From the NCBI GenBank assembly GCA_034440575.1, contig JAOTOL010000980.1, positions 124,001 through 188,000 of the forward strand: DNA of 64,000 nt. Reading direction: 5' to 3'. The translations under genes and the position numbers were made by a program. Positions 40,833 to 53,166 of this stretch are shown piece by piece (positions within the stretch are counted from its first letter, which is position 1; the number at the start of each line of letters is the position of its first letter). Under the pieces are notes generated by a model, which saw only the letters and a program-made list of their open reading frames with translations, was not told the DNA's origin and ran no database searches. Source of the stretch: Imbricaverruca yamaguchii. Taxonomy: Eukaryota > Arthropoda > Thecostraca > Neoverrucidae.

Positions 40833-41224
40833 GATCCCGCCGAGCAAGTGCGGCGCCACAAACACTGCGTCCCACCTGGACTTGACATCGATGCGGGGAA
40901 CATAGCTGCGGCAGACGCATGCAGCAATGGCCGAATGAGTCTGCATTGCGCAAATGGCAAGGCGATGTAGATTAGCTGTAAGGTTCGAAGCATGCAGCAG
41001 TCAAATGATGATCATTTTACGGTGTGGCACTTCAGAATCCAAGGTCCGGACGCTTTGGGCGACAACTACGTACAGCCCCGGTTGGCGTGGAAAATGCGAT
41101 TCTGAAGCCGTCGTGCACCCAAGCACTGACGCTGGAGAAGCTGCGACCCAAGCGCTGACGCTGGGGAAGTTGCGGTAGAGTAGCAGGCAACGCCGCTCCG
41201 CACGGGCGTACCCCGCCGCAGCCG
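40833..41224. other. Unassigned unique sequence
   Basis: CCCAAGCACTGACGCTGGAG is duplicated at 41118-41170. No gene seen. Confidence 0.4.
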
Positions 41225-42010
41225 AGAACAAAGGGAGAGAGAGAGAGAGTGAGAGAGAGAGAGAGAGGGAGAAAGAGGAAGAGAGATATGGCGAGATGTA
41301 GAGATATGGAGGATATATAGAGAGAGAGTGAATGAGAAAGAGGCAGTGGGAGGGAGAGAGATGGGGCGAGATGCAGAGATATGGATGATATATAGAGAGA
41401 GAGAGAGTGAGTGAGAAAAAGGGAGAGGGAGGGAGAGAGATGGGGCGAGATGTAGAGATATGGAGGATATATATAGAGAGAGAGAGAGTGAGCGAGAAAG
41501 AGGGAGAGGGAGGGAGAGATAGGGCGAGATGTAGAGATATGAAGGATATATAGAGAGAGTGAGTGAGAAAGAGGGAGAGGGAGGGAGAGATAAGGCGAGA
41601 TGTAGAGATATGGGGGATATATATATAGAGAGAGAGAGAGTGAGCGAGAAAGAGGTAGAGGGAGGGAGAGAGATAGGGCGAGATGTAGAGATATGGAGGA
41701 TATATAGAGAGAGCGTGAATGAGAAAGAGGCAGTGGGAAGGAGAGAGATAGGGCGAGATGTAGAGATATGGAGGATATATAGAGAGAGAGTGAGTGAGAA
41801 AGAGGGAGAGATAGGGCGAGATGTAGAGATATGGAGGATATATAGAGAGAGAGTGAGTGAGAAAGAGGGAGATGGAGGGAGAGAGATAGGGCGAGATGTA
41901 GAGATATGGAGGATATATAGAGAGAGAGTGAGTGAGAAAGAGGGAGAGGGAGGGAGAGAGATAGGGCGAGATGTAGAGATATGGAGGATATATAGAGAGA
42001 GTGTGAGAGT
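41225..42010. repeat. About 70-80-bp purine-rich minisatellite
   Basis: About ten units containing AGAGATAGGGCGAGATGTAG, AGATATGGAGGATATATAGA and GAGAGTGAGTGAGAAAGAGG. Length variation lies in the GA runs. A 339-residue minus-strand Tyr/Ile/Ser/Leu frame is a shadow. Confidence 0.95.
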
Positions 42011-42707
42011 GAAATATCACATATCTTGATGGTTGGGTTACAACAAGCTGTTAATTAAGCGATGAACTTCGAATTATTTCGCTCACAATGCCGATTAACT
42101 GCAAAGGCGTCCATAATAGTAGATAGCTGCTACTTTATGCTGCATTATCTCTACACTCCTTGCGGTCCGTCATCCAGGGATGATGGGTTGTGACAGCCAA
42201 TCCACTGAATCTCATATCCTGAATATCAAAACATCTGCCCGCATCAGTATCTGAGGCGGTGCCTCCATAAATTGGACCGATTATTGCGGGATGCTCCGTC
42301 AACTGCAGCGCCATGGTGCTGCCACCTGTTAACATGCTCATGAACTACTTATCGAGCAGCCGCATCCGGCCGGGGCCTGCGACAGAATGACTCGGGTCAT
42401 GTACGTTAACAGCGGTACATGTCGGCAACACAAATGTACCGATATATCAAATAGATGTTTAGAGAGGAACATCGCCCTCGATTGAAGAAGCAGTGCGAAA
42501 AGTGAAAATAAAAATGCCCGAAGATTTGTAACCTTGACATGGGTAGCCTGACAAAGAAACTTCATAGGATGAACGTTGTATATTTGAACTGGAGATAAAA
42601 GGCACGTCGAAAGATGGCCGGAAATTGAGGATCTCAAACCCAAATGCAAAAAGGGTCGCCTTCCTGTCCACTCCAGTGACGTCGTGGCGGTATTGATATA
42701 GATGATT

Positions 42708-42778
<71 letters not shown>

Positions 42779-43114
42779 CGTCCAGATGCGTTCCTTCGGG
42801 CAGTAGTCTTATTATGGTGACCATACCGGCTTTACTTAGGACTTCATCGGATGAGTTTATTTTTGCTCCTAGTGTCTTCTAGCCAGTTTTGTATATTTTT
42901 TAGAGGGCAAGCGACCGTTCAATTGAATATTTCACCCACCTCCAACCCCACCCACCACCCCGCACAATAAGTTCGACTTTTAGCATGGGAACCAATTGAG
43001 TGCGCTTCGAATAAATTTTCGATCAGCCCGTTGCCTTCAGGCATTCCCCTCCCCAATAGTTTTCAGAAATTAACACCCGTGATTCCAACGGTGTTGATGT
43101 TTGATGTTTGATGC
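42011..43114. other. Unassigned AT-richer sequence with (AT)n
   Basis: Contains an (AT)n run at 42712-42776. No exon or element recognised on either strand. Confidence 0.5.
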
Positions 43115-43505
43115 TGAACTAGAATTTGACGTGCGTGTGTACCGTGGGGTAGGAGTCATTTGAAGCGTTTCGGTCGTTCCAAAGACTGTTTGAAGTTGAT
43201 GCCATTCCTTTGTCCTGACCACCTTTGGCACCTTTCCTTTGGGTCCAAGCGCAACGTGCTTGGAACACTTCCGTAGGGAAGTACTGCCGCTATATCGCGA
43301 GGTTTCGCTTCCTCAAAAAGCTCCACTAGCTCTGAAATATTGAGACTTTGTTCCCTGATTTGATCTTCGCCTGTTCCAAGAGGTCAACGAATGATCTCGC
43401 GGGGTGATGTTGGTGTCACTCGCAATGTGTGATACCATATCACCTGCTGGTTTGCTTCGTTTCCCCAGCATGCTTCGACTGAAATCGCCGGTGGGTCGCG
43501 TGCGG
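43115..43505. repeat. Dispersed repeat family, copy 1 (about 390 bp)
   Basis: Shares an ordered series of matching blocks with 46200-46590: TTTGACGT, TTGAAGTTGATGCCATTC / TTGAAATTGATGTCATTC, GGCACCTTTCCTTTGGGTCC / GACACCTTTCCTATGGTTCC, GAGCGCAACGT-like, GGGTGATGTTGGTGTCACTC, TTCGTTTCCCCAGCATGC. Same orientation. No coding content, so probably an old non-autonomous element. Confidence 0.8.
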
Positions 43506-44632
43506 CTGTTCCTGCACCGTTGAAGTTTGGTGCCCCCCGCCCCCATCCCCCACCCACCCACACATACTTGAAGTGGCCCGGACAAACAGGACGGGCGTGA
43601 TCGGGTCAACATGTCTAATGGTGGCAGCAACGGTCTAATCACACCAATCAATCGCGGCTACTTACCGATGATAGAAAGCAGTAGCCAAACCCGAACTACG
43701 GTAATCCCAGCGCGTGCAGTTTTCATCCGAGCCAGCACTTGTAGGTCAAGTTTTCCAGTCACGTTCATTTCTTTTGCTCCGTTAATATGTACCGGTCTGG
43801 ATTCATGATGTCAACCACAGGGCTTGTAGTTCAGTGCTTACATTCCTGCCTGCATCACTTTAATTCGATATAATGTCAGATGTATATCGAATATGTATGC
43901 CCCATACATTGAGCATTTTTTAAATCGCGATACCCTATATTCACATCTTTTTCAATCTAGATGATTTGTATTCACTGGCGGATCAAAGGGAGGGGGAAAT
44001 GGTCGTCATGCTCACATAAGAGGCGCATTTTCGTCAAATGATTGCACCGAAGTATAAATTTTTCAAGATTTAACAACATTTTAAGTCAGGATATTGCTTT
44101 AGCTGACCAGGCAACTGTGAGCTGCAAGAATTTGACCAGATTCGTTTTCTAAACGGAGGATTTTTCATTACCCCCTCCGCCTCCAAGCAGTTTTTTTATA
44201 AGCCTTGCCTTATGTTTGCCTCAACAAAGCTTTTATGAACAACCCGTCGGCCGTAGTATATTCAGCAATACCTTGGCATACAATACACATGCAGCTACAT
44301 CATCAATACCAACGTCCATCGCATGCCTATGATATTCATCGACGCTATAATCGCGCTGTACTGAATCGTAAGACGCTATTTGGCACATAAAAAGTTTTCC
44401 ATTGAACATGGCTTTAGTGGACAGGTGGTTGCTTAAGCTGACACGTCGGTCGAGCAAATGTCAATTCAATCACTGAGGCTTTATTTGATTTGTCTTGCGA
44501 ACTCCGGCAACAAGTTTTGGTACGCTGGCATACAAACCCGATGCAGTGTAGGCGTCTGTCTGGCACGGTCGCCAAAGCCAGAACGGCAGCTCTGCAAGTG
44601 CCGATCGGCCGCTGCACGTGCGCTGAGGGAAG
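43506..44632. other. Unassigned sequence
   Basis: C-rich patch near 43540. Otherwise AT-rich with no supported gene. Confidence 0.4.
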
Positions 44633-44705
44633 GAAGTGGTGGCTCAGTCGGTAGGGCGTTGGACTCTTGGTAGTAAGGTCGTGGGTTCGAATCCCACAGC
44701 CGGCG
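44633..44705 (+). mobile_element. tRNA-Lys-like pseudogene or SINE head
   Basis: TGGCTCAGTCGG (44640-44651) is a perfect A box and GGTTCGAATCC (44684-44694) a perfect B box. The T stem GTGGG/CCCAC pairs, and the anticodon-loop region CTCTTGG resembles tRNA-Lys(CTT). The anticodon stem (TTGGA against TAGTAA) and acceptor stem (GAAGTGG against AGCCGGC) do not pair. It is therefore a pseudogene or SINE head rather than a functional tRNA. Confidence 0.6.
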
Positions 44706-44754
44706 GGGCTAGCGAGTACGCCCGCGGCTAACCGGCGTGACCCCGCACCACGAT

Positions 44755-45350
44755 AGCGGATGATAGCGACCCGGCGGATGAATGCGACCCGGCGTATGAT
44801 AGCGACCCAGCGGATGTTAGTGACCCAGCGGATGTTAGCGACCCAGCGGATGTTAGCGACCCAGCGGATGTTAGCGACCCAGCGGATGTTAGCGACCCAG
44901 CGGATGTTAGCGAGCCAGCGGATGTTAGCGACCCAGCGGATGTTAGCGACCAGCGGATGTTAGCGACCCAGCGGATGTTAGCGAGTCAGCGGATGTTAGC
45001 GACCAGCGGATGTTAGCGACCCAGCGGATGTTAGCGAGTCAACGGATGTTAGCGATCCAGCGGATGATAGCAACCTAGCGGATGTTAGCGATCCAGCGGA
45101 TGTTAGCGACCCAGCGGATGTTAGCGATCCAGCGGATGATAGCGACCCAGCGGATGTTAGCGACCCAGCGGATGTTAGCGAGTCAGCGGATGTTAGCGAT
45201 CCAGCGGATGTTAGCGACCCAGCGGATGTTAGCGACCCAGCGGATGATAGCGACCCAGCGGATGATAGCGACCCAGCGGATGATAGCGACCCAGCGGATG
45301 ATAGCGACCCAGCAGGTGTTAGTGACCCAGTGGATGCTCCAGCAAATGTT
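44755..45350. repeat. 18-bp minisatellite, about 32 copies
   Basis: Unit GATGTTAGCGACCCAGCG, with GAGTCA and GATGATAGC variants. One frame reads Asp-Val-Ser-Asp-Pro-Ala, but single-base losses near 44950 and 45000 break it, so the array is not conserved as coding. The last part runs open into non-repeat sequence to a TGA near 45507 (APANVSDVLCDPSAARVVKE, then PKNLELTKPNIPRRLPG). Confidence 0.95.
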
Positions 45351-46199
45351 AGCGACGTGCTATGTGACCCATCAGCTGCACGCGTCGTGAAAGAACCGAA
45401 GAACCTCGAGCTGACCAAGCCAAACATACCGCGGCGGCTGCCGGGCGCCGCACGATCGGTGCCCCGTCAGCTGCTGACGTCGGCGTCGGCTGACGTCAGC
45501 GTCGGCTGACGTCAGCCGACGGATGGAGGCTTCCGCTCGGAGCCGGGGATACTTGAGAGGACCCGGTACAGGTACCGACACACCGCTATGGCTATGATCA
45601 TGTAGTATGTCCGGCGTACATTGCGTTCGCTACTAATGGTAGCATGTTCAACAGTTGACTTCATTAGAAAGGTCGTTGGCATCGAATCGGTAGATCTGAA
45701 ACGATTTCACGATCTACCGTTATTAACTGAGACTGCATGTGTAAGGAAATGCGATCGAGGTGACGGCAGACGATACACGATCATCTGACCGGCAGAGACG
45801 CATTCGGCAGAGGGAGACTGCGGATCCTACCCCTCTAGTGGTTTCTGAAAATGGCACACAACGGAGCCGTGAAACGTCCCATGGTATTCGCCCAGCTCGC
45901 GGGAACACGTTCTGCAGCTCATGGCTGAGGACGTATTTCCGAGGCATGTCGGATCACCGATCTGTTGTGTCATGCGTGGGAAATCCTCCACTCATGACCA
46001 GGGGAAATGTTGGCTTTGCCATTTTTTTATCGTGCAGCAATGATGCCAAGAGCGTACTGTTGTGCGTTGTTGAGTACTTTGCATCTACACAAATGCGCTG
46101 ACACACGGCAATGGCTCTCTTGAGATCACCTACTCAGCTTTGTCCTGGATCACATTGGATTACTTTATTTTGACTCTTGGCGAATTCTATCGTAATGGT
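45351..46199. other. Unassigned unique sequence
   Basis: TGACGTCAGCGTCGGC words duplicated at 45476-45520. A 113-residue + frame at 45760-46101 lacks motifs and splice support. Confidence 0.35.
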
Positions 46200-46590
46200 T
46201 GAAGCAGAATTCAAATTTGACGTCAGTTTGTACCGTAGTATAGTGGTCCTTGGAAACGTTTTGGTTATCTGGAAAAACCCTTTTTGAAATTGATGTCATT
46301 CGTTCATGACCTGGCCACCTTTGACACCTTTCCTATGGTTCCGAGCGCAACGTTTGATACGTCATTCGATTTGCATACTGCATACATTTTTCTCACAAAG
46401 CGCGACTAGTTCTGAACATTTGCGACATTTGCGCAGATATGATCTTTCGCCTGACCCTAGAGGTCAATGAGCAATCTCACAGGGTGATGTTGGTATCACT
46501 CGAGATGTAGGTCAGCAAAGTGTGTGCTGGTTCTCTTCGTTTCCCTAGCATGCATGATTTGATATCGTCAGGGGTCGCACACGTATTGAA
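46200..46590. repeat. Dispersed repeat family, copy 2 (about 390 bp)
   Basis: Same block order and orientation as 43115-43505, at roughly 70-75 percent identity by eye. The separation of about 3.1 kb could reflect two insertions or an old segmental duplication; the sequences between and beyond do not match. Confidence 0.8.
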
Positions 46591-47624
46591 GCTTACCGTA
46601 AAATGTGTCATTCGAACATGCATATATTTTTTCTTCTTCGTCTAACCGAATGAGATTTAGGACATAGCTAATTGAGTCTTTCACATTTTCTAACATTGTT
46701 AGGTTCTTTAAGTTTGGCATTTCTTTTCTGTGTAAAACTGTTGCTTTTTACTGAGGGAAAATACGAAGTCGTTGGTAATGGTCGAAGCATCGCCCAGGAG
46801 CATGGTACGCTTCTTCTCCTATGTTGGACAGCCGCTGAGACTTCGCTGGCCGCGTAGCCGTCCAGCAGGTACGGGTGTCCGTGTCTGCCCCCCCCCCCCC
46901 ACCCACCCCAGGCGAGGTAGGTTCGTCCAGCAAGCATCTCCACGACTCTCTATTAATGATGTCAATAGCCGTCAGCCAATTAAGAAAGAGCTCTCTCCCC
47001 TCCATCTTGCGTATGAGCATGGCGAAAAGAAAAATAGCATATCCAATCCACGCCGGAAGGTAGCTCACCGTCATATTCTGCCTTATATAATTCGGATAAC
47101 GACGTCCGTACTTGCATGAGGTGAATGAAATGGTAGACGCTCTCGCCAAGGCAACAACAGAACTCCCTGCTAGCATAGAGATACCGACAACAGATTTATT
47201 ATCCACGGTGAGCCTAGCGATCTTGGAAGAATTCCAACATTAGTGGAGAATTCCACAGAGAAACTGTGTGTGCTAAAATGAATTGGGCCAACTGTCGGAT
47301 ACTCACAGTCCGCGGTTTTAAAAATAGAAGAAAAGTTTCACTATGTTTAGACTCAGTATCATCCACTTATATTAAGCAGGTATTTTTCCCATTCAACGAT
47401 ATTCACAGGTTGTGGGTGCCGTATAGCCTGTCGACCATGCACTTATCTCATGTACACATCTTAATTCCATCTTACAGGAATATTTTAAGCCACCTAGCAT
47501 CGTTGACCTATTCGTCGAAGGACCAAACGTGATATCTCAGATGTTTCACATGTCCTCAAATTCATTAAAGTGCATGCTATGTACGTCCCTAGGGCTTTTC
47601 GTAATGTAGGCATGGGTTAGGGTA
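46591..47624. other. Unassigned sequence
   Basis: C-run near 46890. A 152-residue minus-strand frame (46748-47206) and a + frame containing NEMVDALAKATTELPASIE (about 47127-47183) were inspected. The latter faintly resembles the end of a retroelement RNase H domain but has no supporting upstream motifs. Confidence 0.35.
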
Positions 47625-47905
47625 GCTCGCTGTCGTAGCACTGCGAATCATGGGTTATGATTGCCTGCTGTTGTAGCACTGCGAATCATGGGTAGGATAG
47701 TCCACTGCCGTAGTACTGCAAAACATGGATTAGGATAGCCCGTTGTCGTGGCACTGCCAATCATGGGTTGGGATATCTCACTGTCGTAGGATTGCCAATC
47801 ATGAGTTAGGATAGCCCGCTGTCGTAGTACTGTCAATCATGGGTTAGGATAGCCTACTGTCGTACTGTCAATCATGGGTTGGGATAGCCCGCTGTCGTAA
47901 CACTA
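47625..47905. repeat. About 38-bp minisatellite
   Basis: Seven units of AATCATGGGTTAGGATAGCC, CGCTGTCGTAGCACTGCC with substitutions. Confidence 0.9.
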
Positions 47906-48484
47906 CGAATCATTCCGCAATGTATTTGTAAACACAACCGACAGAGTTGAAACTGATTGGCTTGTTTATTATCTACCACGCACTTTCACCATTGTTTGGA
48001 TTTCTCTGATTGTTTTTGTATAGTACTCACATTTGCGGTCATCGCTTGCGTACGCATTTCTTGCACCTTTCGCTTTGCTTTCGGAAGTACTTCTTGCACA
48101 TTTGCTTTGGGCACAATGCAGCCGAAGCAGCTGACGCATCCGAAAATTCCGACTTCACACACTTAAAGGAATGCGTTTTTTTTTCGCGCTCATATCCCAT
48201 AATAAACTCAATGCAATAACACACAATAAACTGCCCTAACTACACCACGAAAGACCGGAGATGCAGGCAATCATCTGTATCGTCACTAGTATCTACCATC
48301 ACTTCTGATGGTGCAAACCGGCACACACTTTTCACAAACTGTTCCAGTTCCAAGCTGATTCACACCAACAGCCAGTGAGGCTCAACTGGGCACCTAGGAT
48401 GCCGAACCTTCGATCTCATACTGACAATTTTCCGCCGTCCAAGTTCCTGCGCTTGATGCCTCGTTGGGAGCAGATAGCAGATGT
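47906..48484. other. Unassigned AT-rich sequence
   Basis: No exon or element recognised. Confidence 0.4.
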
Positions 48485-48656
48485 GCTCTCACAGTGTAGG
48501 ACATAGTGAGGGATCCATCCTTACGCAGTGCAGGGCAAAGTGAGGGCTCCATCCCCACACAGTGTAGGGTATAATGAGGTATCCATCACTATGCAATGTA
48601 GGGCTCAGTCGGAGACCCATCCCTGTACGGTGCAGGACAGAGTGAGGGATCCATCC
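48485..48656. repeat. About 37-bp repeat (GTGTAGGGCAAAGTGAGGGA)
   Basis: Five diverged units with AGTGTAGGGCAAAGTGAGGG and TCCATCCC. The array continues beyond an inserted SINE to about 48920. Confidence 0.85.
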
Positions 48657-48670
48657 TACAGAGTGTAGGG

Positions 48671-48862
48671 TTTATTGTTTATTGGTTGGTTCACGACACA
48701 CTTTATGCACATTCACGGCTAATGGCGCCGCCCACACTGTTTCGCCGGTGGGCCGCGGGATTGGGAAATGTCCTGAGTGGCGCTAGAGTCGAACCAGGGA
48801 CATTTGGTACCAAAGGGACCTTTGGTAGCCCGACACCTTAACCACTCGGCCATCCCCGCCCC
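48671..48862 (-). mobile_element. tRNA-type SINE inserted in a minisatellite, 14-bp TSD
   Basis: Full-length minus-strand copy splitting the array, with perfect TACAGAGTGTAGGG at 48657-48670 and 48863-48876. It carries a small internal duplication around GGGACATTTGGTACCAAAGG between the A and B boxes, unique among the copies here. Confidence 0.93.
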
Positions 48863-48876
48863 TACAGAGTGTAGGG

Positions 48877-49269
48877 CAAAGTGAGCGATCCATCCCCGTA
48901 AAGTCTAGGGCTGAGTGAGGGATGTAGCGAAGCCAGTTTTTGTCGAGCCCCGTTTCAATGCACGTTGACCCGTGTACCGACTCGTCGAGACCTGCGACTC
49001 GAGTCGGTTCCCGCTCGCCCAAGCGGAGCCGGCGCTGACCACAGGCGGTGCTGACACAAGGTACAAAGTGCAGCGACCGAGCTGCACAGCCAGCGGTGAT
49101 ATACGACTCTGCTGGGGAGAGTCACCGCCGACCGCCGAGTCATTAACCTGTGCGGCGGCGGCTTATATGGGTCACGCCGCCGCCCACCAGGCTGCACAGG
49201 CCTGCCGACGGTGCCCCCCCCCCCCCCAATGGAGTCGAAGACTGGCGCTCGCGCCACCCGTGCACCAAG
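48877..49269. other. Unassigned sequence
   Basis: Tail of the preceding array to about 48920, then unique sequence and a 12-C run near 49217. No gene supported. Confidence 0.4.
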
Positions 49270-50060
49270 TCTGTCCCGCCTGTCCCACCTGTCCCACCCG
49301 TCCCACCTGTCCCACCTGTCCCACCTGTCCCACCTGTCCCACCTGTCCCACCTGTCCCACCTGTCCCACCTGTCCCACCTGTCCCACCTGTCCCACCTGT
49401 CCCACCTGTCCCACCTGTCCCACCTGTCCCACCTGTCCCACCTGTCCCACCTGTCCCACCTGTCCCACCTGTCCCACCTGTCCCACCTGTCCCACCTATC
49501 CCACCTGTCCCACCTGTCCCACCTGTCCCACCTGTCCCACCTGTCCCACCTGTCCCACCTGTCCCACCTATCCCACCTGTCCCACCTGTCCCACCTGTCC
49601 CACCTGTCCCACCTGTCCCACCTGTCCCACTGTCACAGCTGTCCCACCTGTCCCACCTATCCCACCTGTCCCACCTGTCCCACCTGTCCCACCTGTCCCG
49701 CCTTTCCCACCTGACCCGCCTGTCCCACCAATCCCACTTGTCCCACCTGTCCCACCTGTCCCGCCTGTCCCACCTGTCCCACCTGTCCCACATGTCCCAC
49801 CTATCCCACCTGTCCCATCTATCCCACTTGTCCCACCTGTCCCACCTGTCCCACCTATCCCACCTGTCCCGCCTGTCCCATCTTCCCCACCTGTCCCACC
49901 TGTCCCACCTGTCCCACCTGTCCCACCTGTCCCACCTGTCCCACCTGTCCCACCTGTCCCACCTGTCCCACCTGTCCCACCTGTCCCACCTGTCCCACCT
50001 ATCCCACCTGTCCCACCTGTCCCACCTATCCCACCTGTCCCACCTATCCCACTTGTGCCA
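49270..50060. repeat. 9-bp minisatellite (CCTGTCCCA), about 88 copies
   Basis: Near-perfect nonamers with occasional CCTATCCCA and CTTGTCCCA. All six frames stay open for long stretches (Pro-Val-Pro-Pro, Cys-Pro-Thr, Leu-Ser-His, and Trp-Asp-Arg or Gly-Gly-Thr on minus). The complementary strand has a GGG every nine bases. Confidence 0.97.
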
Positions 50061-50089
50061 CACCGGTGTAGAATGGCCTAAAGTGTCGC

Positions 50090-50584
50090 ACCTTCTCCCC
50101 AGTAATACATGTTGGAAGTCTGCTCCACACCCGTGTATTGTTTTCCAGAGTGTAGCACTCACCCAGTAATACATGTTGGAAGTCTGCTCCACACCCGTGT
50201 ATTGTTTTCCAGAGTGTAGCACTCATCCAGTAATGCATGTTGGAAGTCTGCCCCACACCCGTGTATTATGGCCTAGAGTGTCGCACCCTCCCCCTTCCCT
50301 AGTAATACATGTTCGAAGTCCGCCCCACACCCGTGTATTATGGGCCAGCGTCGTACACCCCAGGAATTCATCTTGGAAGTCCGCCTCACACTCGTGCATT
50401 ATGTCCCATAGTGTAGCACACATCCAGAAATACGTGTTGGAGGTCTGTCCTACACCCGTGTATTATGGTCTAGAGTGTCGCACAACCCCAGTAATGGTTG
50501 TTGGAGGTCCACCCACACCCGTGTGGTGTGTCCCAGAGTGTCGGACACACCCAGAAATACACGTTGGAGGTCCGTCCCACTCTT
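50090..50584. repeat. About 60-66-bp minisatellite
   Basis: Eight units of CCCAGTAATACATGTTGGAA, GTCTGCTCCACACCCGTGTA and TTATGGCCTAGAGTGTCGCA, the first two about 65 bp and nearly identical. Confidence 0.94.
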
Positions 50585-50597
50585 GTGCAATCTCAGC

Positions 50598-50784
50598 TTT
50601 ATTGTTTATTGTTTATTGGTTGGTTCACGACACACTTTATGCACATTCACGGCTAATGGCGCCGCCCACACTGTTTCGCCGGTGGGCCGCTGGATTGGGA
50701 AATGTCCTGAGTGGCGCTAGAGTCGAACCCGGGACCTTTAGTACTCACAGCCCGACACCTTAACCACTCGGCCATCCCCGCCCC
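50598..50784 (-). mobile_element. tRNA-type SINE, full length, 13-bp TSD
   Basis: Minus-strand copy at the end of the preceding array. GTGCAATCTCAGC (50585-50597) and GTGTAATCTCAGC (50785-50797), one mismatch. Complete A box, B box, body and TTTATTG-type tail. Confidence 0.93.
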
Positions 50785-50797
50785 GTGTAATCTCAGC

Positions 50798-51682
<885 letters not shown>

Positions 51683-52083
51683 CCTTTGTTGAAAGTTATT
51701 GCGGTAATCTCGTTATCCACTAGATTTCCAAGCATCCGGATAATGCTCTCGTCACCAGAAAAGTAGTTTGAAAGTATTTTGCATATATTTCCATCACGTG
51801 ATACTATAGAGGATCCAACAACATCGCCAGCCATGCAAAAGCCAGGCGCAAAAAAAATCACATACAGTGTATTAGTGGTGGCTCTCTGCCAGGATGGTGT
51901 GAGCAAAGGTATTCAAAGGTATTATTAAAGGTATTCAAACCCGAAGTCTTGAATGTTTGCGCTGCAATCTCCGCGTGGTTCGGTGCACACCTTCCACGCG
52001 GTTAACCTCTGCTTAAATAGGCTACTGTACCAGTCATTGATAACATCAACACATCTACACGATATGCATATGTTGAGTGCATA
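51683..52083. other. Unassigned sequence
   Basis: AT-rich, no gene. ATTCAAAGGTATT is tandemly duplicated at 51910-51940. Confidence 0.4.
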
Positions 52084-52135
52084 ATTAGTTAGTTATTTAG
52101 GCTTTGGGGCGCCTCGACCAGTTTTGATCATTCGC
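52084..52135 (-). mobile_element. Short hairpin retroposon with degraded TSD
   Basis: Minus-strand copy, 52 bp: GCGAATGATCAAAACTGG, TCGAGGCGCCCC, AAAGCCTAAATAACTAACTA. Flanks GTTGAGTGCATA (52072-52083) and GTTGACCGCATA (52136-52147) differ at two positions. Confidence 0.65.
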
Positions 52136-52147
52136 GTTGACCGCATA

Positions 52148-52821
52148 CATGTGAAGATGTGCAGACTTAACGTTACATCAAAATGCGTTGGCCTTTCAAT
52201 CTCTTTCGCTATCCTTGACACGGGCCCTGGAGGGCCTTGGAAAATAACTCGCACTGGAGGGGGTGCGGATTCCGCCCCCACAACAGCTCGGCTCCTGCTG
52301 AGAGTAGAGCAACGAAATTCAAAGGGTGGATGGGCACGATAGTAAACTCTATTGTGTGCAAATGTCATGACCTTAGGTCAATATCTTCAGGGTCAAATGA
52401 GGTCAAAATAACACATTTTTTTCTGGTTTTGCGTGGATTGGCTTGCGTGGATCCCTGTGATAGTGTTTAAATGCCCCAAAATTGGCATTAATGTTGTTTT
52501 GGAAATTACTAATGATGCAATACATATGCCAGATCCGCCATTTGACCTCAGGCAACCTATATAGGAGCACTTTATCAGGTCATTACCTGCTCCAGTTACC
52601 GGAACCAGGCTGCCCACCTGACTGCTCCGTTGGGCGACTCGGCACAATTGGCTTCGCAAAGAAAGGAGTGAAATTCATGAATAAAGTATAGAAACGCTTA
52701 GGCACACAATGACAAACAGTAGATTTCCTGATGTGTATGGAGCAACATCCAAAGTGACATCAATCGCATGACAGTCATTGTAATTCATTACAACATTCCA
52801 GTTGACCAAGGTTCGTTCCAT
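52148..52821. other. Unassigned sequence with GGTCAAATGAGGTCA words
   Basis: Old repeat-like composition, no coding exon seen. Confidence 0.4.
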
Positions 52822-52917
52822 TAGCCTGCCATGATGACCTCGGCGACCTAACATGACTTAAATTATATAGCATTACAAAATGCATCAAACAAGTCGCTAG
52901 TGTTGTCAAGAATAGTT
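52822..52917. repeat. Local duplication, copy 1
   Basis: TTAGCCTGCCAT, GATGACCTCGGCGACCTAAC, ATGACTT, ATATAGCAT, CATCAAACAAGTCGCTAG and GTCAAGAA recur in the same order at 53167-53276. Confidence 0.75.
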
Positions 52918-53166
52918 CCCTTTTACCAATATACGGGAAGCGCATCAGCGCCGATTTTTGTGGCCTGGCGCTGCGAATTGTTTTTAATTTAACGACCCCT
53001 AACTTGAAAGATTTTCAGCCGATTTTCATGTCTCTTACTTTCAGTAATGTGCCGGTCATTTCCAAGTAGGTACGCAAAAAATGGCGTATATTGGCCGGTA
53101 TAATGTGGAGTTATGTACGAATAATCAGAGGGGTGGGCGGAATTCGCCATCCCCTGCAGGGCGTGC

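Noticed and set aside
41001..42020. 339-residue Tyr/Ile/Leu-rich minus-strand frame that looks like a membrane protein
   Set aside because: Translation of the GA/TA-rich 70-80-bp array; hydrophobicity is a by-product of the repeat.
44633..44705. Functional tRNA-Lys gene
   Set aside because: A and B boxes are perfect, but the anticodon and acceptor stems do not pair; a pseudogene or SINE head fits better.
46748..47250. Retroelement RNase H remnant (NEMVDALAKATTEL on +) or a 152-residue minus-strand gene
   Set aside because: The short match to the N-E-x-x-D-x-L-A-K end motif is not backed by the upstream acidic residues or a WVP-H-like motif, and both frames are interrupted; too weak to annotate.
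48972..50222. Proline-rich (PVPP) or Trp-Asp-Arg repeat protein of over 330 residues
   Set aside because: Produced by the CCTGTCCCA array in all six frames; no non-repeat domain, splice site or codon bias supports a gene.
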